A program made the position numbers and the translations under genes. This document shows, one piece after another, positions 6,436-9,537 of a stretch of DNA of 9,537 nucleotides. Location of the stretch: the NCBI GenBank assembly GCA_031282485.1, contig JAITDQ010000345.1, forward strand, positions 1 through 9,537, read 5' to 3'. Source of the DNA: Tannerella sp. Its GTDB lineage: Bacteria > Bacteroidota > Bacteroidia > Bacteroidales > Tannerellaceae. Position 1 is the first letter of the stretch, and the number at the start of each line of letters is the position of its first letter. The notes beneath the pieces are model-generated. The model did no database searches. It had not been told where the DNA came from and was given only the letters and a program-made list of their open reading frames with translations.

Positions 6436-8243
6436 AACTTTTTCCTGACGACCGACTGTACGACGTTGATCACATAGTCGCCCAACCGTTCACATTCGGA
6501 GACGATATCCATATAATAGATGCCATCGGAGTAGGGATACTTCTTGGCATCTATGTTTTCGATATTGTCGTTTTTCAACTGGTTGCGGTAGTTGTTTATT
6601 TCGTTTTCGATGTTGACGGAGATGTCCATGTCTTCGTTCGTTACCTCCGGTTCCGTTTTTTCGAGAAGCTCGTTCATGCGCACGATCGCCTTGTCGTCGA
6701 GCGAGAACATCTGGTCGACGTTGTGGTTCAGGCTGTCGATGAAGACCGATTTGCCGTCGTTACGGCGTTTAACGGCTTTTGCCAGATTGTAGCATGAATC
6801 GGCGATACTTTCTATTTCGGAGATGATGCGGAGCATCATGCGGACGTTTTCCTTTCCGAGCGAACTCAGGCGTCCTTCCAGCGCTTTCGTGAGGTAGTTC
6901 CCGATTTCAATCTCCATACGGTCGCTTATCTGTTCGTATTTTTCTATGCGGGCATACGTTTTAAGGAATCCGTCGATGTCTTTTTCATAATAAAGCTCCC
7001 TGACCATGCCGAACATGCGGTATACGCGCGTGCCGTAGAGTGCGATTTCCTTTTGTGCCTGCAGCAGCGAAAGCTCCGAAGTGGAGAGTATCACGGCGGG
7101 GAGGAACTTCAATTGAAATTCCTCTTCCTGCCCGTTCTTTTTGGGCTTGATGATGCAGGAACATATCTTGACGTAAAGGTTTACGAACCAAATCATGATG
7201 CAGATGTTGGCAATGTTGAACATGGAGTGGAACAGCGACAGGCCGAAGGATATGGAGACCTGCAGCGAGAGGGCTTTGTCGCGCAGGGCGGCGAGTTCCG
7301 GGTCGGCGGGTTTATCGCCGGACGTGATCTGTTCCACCACTTCGGGCGTGAGGCCGTTCAGGAACGACGCCAGTTCCGCCGGATTCCCCGGGCCGAAACG
7401 GGTCACGATCCACGATATCATGCTTACAAAGGGATAAAACAGCACAAGTATCCAGCATACGCCGAAAACGTTGAACATGAAATGGGCGAAAGCGGCTCGC
7501 CGCGCCTGAATGTTGGCTTTAATCGCGGCAATATTTGCGGTGACGGTCGTCCCGATATTTTCGCCGAGAATCATGGCGGCCGCTATCTCGAACGGTATCC
7601 AGCCTTTTGTGCACATGATGAGCGTAATGGCTACGGTTGCGCTCGACGACTGTACGATGATCGTAAGCAGACCGCCGATCATCAGGAACAGGAGGACGGA
7701 GGTGAAACCCATGGAGGTGTAGTTCTGTATGAAAGACAGTTCTTCGGGGTTGTTCTGCAGGTCGGGAACCGAATCTTTCAGGAACGCCAGTCCGAGGAAA
7801 AGCAGCGCGAATCCCATTAGAAATTCACCCCACGACTTGCGGTTATTGTTATTCGAAAAGATAAGGGGGATACATATCCCTATGACAGGCAGCGCCAGCG
7901 TGCTTATGTCGACCTTGAATCCGAAAATGGAAATGATCCAGGCCGTAACCGTCGTCCCCACGTTTGCTCCCATGATGAGGCTGATAGACTGCGCCAGGCT
8001 GAGCAATCCCGCATTTACGAAACTGACCACCATAACGGTCGTTGCGCTCGACGACTGTATGACGGCCGTAATCAGCATGCCCGTGAATACACCGGCAACC
8101 CTGTTCGAAGTCATGACGGAAAGAAAACTTCTTAATTTGTCCCCGGCAACTTTCTGAAGCCCCTCGCTCATGATTTTCATTCCGTAAAGAAACATCCCAA
8201 GCGCACCGGCGAGTGTGAGAAAATCTAAAAAAGAGTATTCCAT
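6432..8243 (-). CDS. Na/Pi-cotransporter family protein with C-terminal PhoU-like domain
   Basis: An inner-membrane, sodium-coupled phosphate transporter-like protein (NptA/YjbB type), 603 residues. The membrane part (about 1-365) has two inverted Na/Pi-cotransporter repeats, each with the family's signature: QSSSATT at 63-69 followed by GANVGTT at 92-98, and QSSSATV at 198-204 followed by GENIGTT at 227-233. Hydrophobic segments fall near 8-25, 48-75, 84-107, 113-130, 140-156, 180-212, 218-240, 255-283 and 330-362. A charged linker (366-380) leads to a helical PhoU-like cytoplasmic domain (about 385-600), ending ERLGDYVINVVQSV, typical of PhoU second repeats. In the family the PhoU part is thought to regulate or couple transport; in E. 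coli the homologue can export phosphate, so direction is uncertain. Transcribed alone from the promoter at 8269-8300 and convergent with carB, sharing the stop-codon bases. Confidence 0.92.
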   Translation of the reverse strand: MEYSFLDFLTLAGALGMFLYGMKIMSEGLQKVAGDKLRSFLSVMTSNRVAGVFTGMLITAVIQSSSATTVMVVSFVNAGLLSLAQSISLIMGANVGTTVTAWIISIFGFKVDISTLALPVIGICIPLIFSNNNNRKSWGEFLMGFALLFLGLAFLKDSVPDLQNNPEELSFIQNYTSMGFTSVLLFLMIGGLLTIIVQSSSATVAITLIMCTKGWIPFEIAAAMILGENIGTTVTANIAAIKANIQARRAAFAHFMFNVFGVCWILVLFYPFVSMISWIVTRFGPGNPAELASFLNGLTPEVVEQITSGDKPADPELAALRDKALSLQVSISFGLSLFHSMFNIANICIMIWFVNLYVKICSCIIKPKKNGQEEEFQLKFLPAVILSTSELSLLQAQKEIALYGTRVYRMFGMVRELYYEKDIDGFLKTYARIEKYEQISDRMEIEIGNYLTKALEGRLSSLGKENVRMMLRIISEIESIADSCYNLAKAVKRRNDGKSVFIDSLNHNVDQMFSLDDKAIVRMNELLEKTEPEVTNEDMDISVNIENEINNYRNQLKNDNIENIDAKKYPYSDGIYYMDIVSECERLGDYVINVVQSVVRKKF

Positions 8244-8268
8244 AAATAATCATTTAATTTTTCCGATA

Positions 8269-8300
8269 CAAAAGTAAACATTTTCAGGAAATACGGCAAA
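8269..8300 (-). promoter_or_regulatory. Promoter of the Na/Pi-cotransporter gene
   Basis: On the minus strand TTTG (8300-8297) is separated by exactly 20 bases from TACTTTTG (8276-8269). This is a full match to the Bacteroidetes consensus TTTG-N19-21-TAnnTTTG. Transcription would start near 8262, giving a leader of roughly 20 bases before the start codon at 8243. Confidence 0.85.
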
Positions 8301-8344
8301 TAATTAAATAAATGTATACCGGATGTGATTTTCGGCTTCCGTTT

Positions 8345-8376
8345 TTTACCGGTTACCGAAAGAAAATGTATCTTTG
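8345..8376 (+). promoter_or_regulatory. Promoter of the AAA-ATPase-like gene
   Basis: TATCTTTG (8369-8376) matches the -7 box fully. TTTA at 8345-8348, exactly 20 bases upstream, is one base from the -33 consensus TTTG. The predicted start is near 8383, about 19 bases before the ATG at 8402. An inverted repeat TTTCGG (8330-8335) / CCGAAA (8356-8361) brackets the -33 element and could be an operator, though this is speculative. Confidence 0.75.
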
Positions 8377-8401
8377 CATCATCATAAAAAAATCAACGGA
8401 T

Positions 8402-9537
8402 ATGGAAACGAAAAAACGCCTGCCATACGGCAATTCGAATTTTGAAAGCGTAAGAACGGAGAACTATGTGTATATCGACAAGACACGGTTTATCGAACTG
8501 CTGGAAAACGAGGAGAACAAGAACCTGTTTTTCACCCGTCCGCGCAAGTTCGGGAAAAGTCTGTTCTTTTCGATGCTGTCGCATTACTACGACATCAAGG
8601 GGGCGGACATGTTCGAAACACTGTTCGGCGACCTGTACATCGGAAAACATCCCACGCCCAGACACAATACTTATCTTGTACTGAATCTTGACTTCTCGGG
8701 ACTGGATACTTCGAGCGAGGACTATTTCAGGGTTTCGCTGTCGCAGAAAATACAGGATATTGTTCGCGATTTTCTGTACAGCTATAAGGATATTTTTCCG
8801 AATGGAGATATTTACAGTGAACAGATTGGTACCGAGCAGCCCGGCGTTGCGTCTTTGCGAAAGGCTTTCAGTGCGGCAAAATCCGCCGGCAAAAAAATCT
8901 TTATCATCATCGACGAATACGACCATTTCGCCAACGACCTGATTGCCCTGGGCACATCCACGGGCGACGAGGTCTACCGTCATCTGGTGAGGGCGAACGG
9001 AGTGATACGCGATTTCTACGAGATGCTGAAGGAAGGCGGCAAGACGGTGATCGACCGCATCATCCTCACCGGCATCACACCCGTCATGCTCGACGACATC
9101 ACCAGCGGATTCAACATTTCCAACAACCTGTCGCTCGACCCGCTCTACAACGAGATGCTGGGTTTCACGCAGGACGAGGTCAATACGCTGATGGAAGAAG
9201 CGGGCGTTCTTCCGGAGATGATCGACGTGGACATGGAACTGCTGTACAACGGATACCTTTTCCACGAGGCCGGCGAACACAGGGTTTACAACCCCTCGAT
9301 GATGCTTTACCTCTTTTCGCAGATATTGCGGCGTCCGAAACGGTTCGGAAGCATCATCGACGAAAACCTGAAGACCGATTACGGCCGCCTGCGCCGCCTG
9401 ATACTGAACGAAAACAATCGCAGACAGTTGATGCAAATAGTGCAGAACGGCAGCATACTGTCCGAAATAATTCCCCGCTTTCCGCTCGACGGGCTGCACG
9501 AAAACAGGCATTTCGTATCGCTGCTGTTCTACATCGG
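8402..9537 (+). CDS. AAA-ATPase-like domain protein, C-terminus beyond window (partial)
   Basis: The reading frame is open from the ATG at 8402 to the right edge (378 complete codons), so the gene is cut by the window, not by a mutation. The N-terminus (LPYGNSNFESVRTENYVYIDKT, interrupted here: residues 7-28) is the hallmark of the AAA-ATPase-like family (Pfam PF09820). A Walker A-like loop RPRKFGKS is at 46-53, where the first glycine of the classic GxxxxGKS is replaced by Arg, as is usual in this family. Walker B is IFIIIDEYD at 166-174. A conserved block ILTGITPVMLDD (221-232) with SGFNIS and a LGFTQDEV segment (253-260) follows. Relatives normally end in a PD-(D/E)XK nuclease-like domain (PF08011), which should lie to the right of the window. 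Such proteins occur in many copies per genome in Bacteroidales and their role is not known. The gene has its own promoter and diverges from the transporter gene; no partner gene is visible. Confidence 0.88.
   Translation, partial: METKKRLPYGNSNFESVRTENYVYIDKTRFIELLENEENKNLFFTRPRKFGKSLFFSMLSHYYDIKGADMFETLFGDLYIGKHPTPRHNTYLVLNLDFSGLDTSSEDYFRVSLSQKIQDIVRDFLYSYKDIFPNGDIYSEQIGTEQPGVASLRKAFSAAKSAGKKIFIIIDEYDHFANDLIALGTSTGDEVYRHLVRANGVIRDFYEMLKEGGKTVIDRIILTGITPVMLDDITSGFNISNNLSLDPLYNEMLGFTQDEVNTLMEEAGVLPEMIDVDMELLYNGYLFHEAGEHRVYNPSMMLYLFSQILRRPKRFGSIIDENLKTDYGRLRRLILNENNRRQLMQIVQNGSILSEIIPRFPLDGLHENRHFVSLLFYI

Noticed and set aside
7053..7820. 255-codon plus-strand frame inside the transporter gene
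   Set aside because: Its product is low-complexity and highly charged with no recognisable motif, and the opposite strand encodes a convincing membrane protein with paired signatures.
8350..8358. CGGTTACCG as a hairpin
   Set aside because: The arms are four bases with a single central base, which cannot form an RNA loop; at most it is a small DNA dyad.
8393..9511. Long open frame of 372 codons on the minus strand opposite the AAA-ATPase-like gene
   Set aside because: It mirrors a clear gene with Walker motifs and a promoter on the plus strand. Its translation shows no family motifs and it is rich in His, Gln and Val, as expected from an antisense shadow.

Overview
The window looks like chromosomal, mostly housekeeping DNA from a member of the Bacteroidota, probably the order Bacteroidales. 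The main reasons are the promoters and two of the proteins. Four intergenic sites fit the Bacteroidetes -7 box TAnnTTTG, and two or three of them have a TTTG-like -33 element about 20 bases upstream. Most genes lack a Shine-Dalgarno sequence and have A/T-rich leaders. The last gene belongs to an AAA-ATPase-like family that is greatly expanded in this group, and the carbamoyl-phosphate synthase large subunit is of the eukaryote-like type known from Bacteroidetes. Genus and species cannot be read from the sequence.

Layout: a tRNA-Asn gene on the minus strand (3-76) diverges from a PfkB-family, adenosine-kinase-like gene (222-1202). A clear intrinsic-terminator hairpin (1203-1234) separates this from an exported S41 C-terminal processing protease (1252-2988). 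A 222-base intergenic region follows, rich in small repeats: two copies of an AACGG-N4-CCGTT dyad, an array of heptanucleotide repeats, and a 13-base tandem duplication next to the following start codon. Then comes carB (3211-6435). It ends with interlocked stop codons against a convergent Na/Pi-cotransporter/PhoU fusion gene (6432-8243, minus). That gene is transcribed from a very good promoter in an intergenic region (8244-8401). The same region also drives, in the other direction, an AAA-ATPase-like gene (8402 onward) that runs off the right edge.

How the genes relate: no multi-gene pathway is visible. The genes cover nucleoside phosphorylation, periplasmic proteolysis, carbamoyl phosphate supply for pyrimidine and arginine synthesis, phosphate (or anion) transport, and one protein of unknown role. 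They mostly look like separate transcription units, except that the protease may depend on read-through past the hairpin. I found no CRISPR array, insertion sequence, phage gene or recognisable defence cassette. The points most worth a second look are the CPS1/CAD-like allosteric pocket of CarB, the repeat-dense leader of carB, and the uncharacterised AAA-ATPase-like gene.
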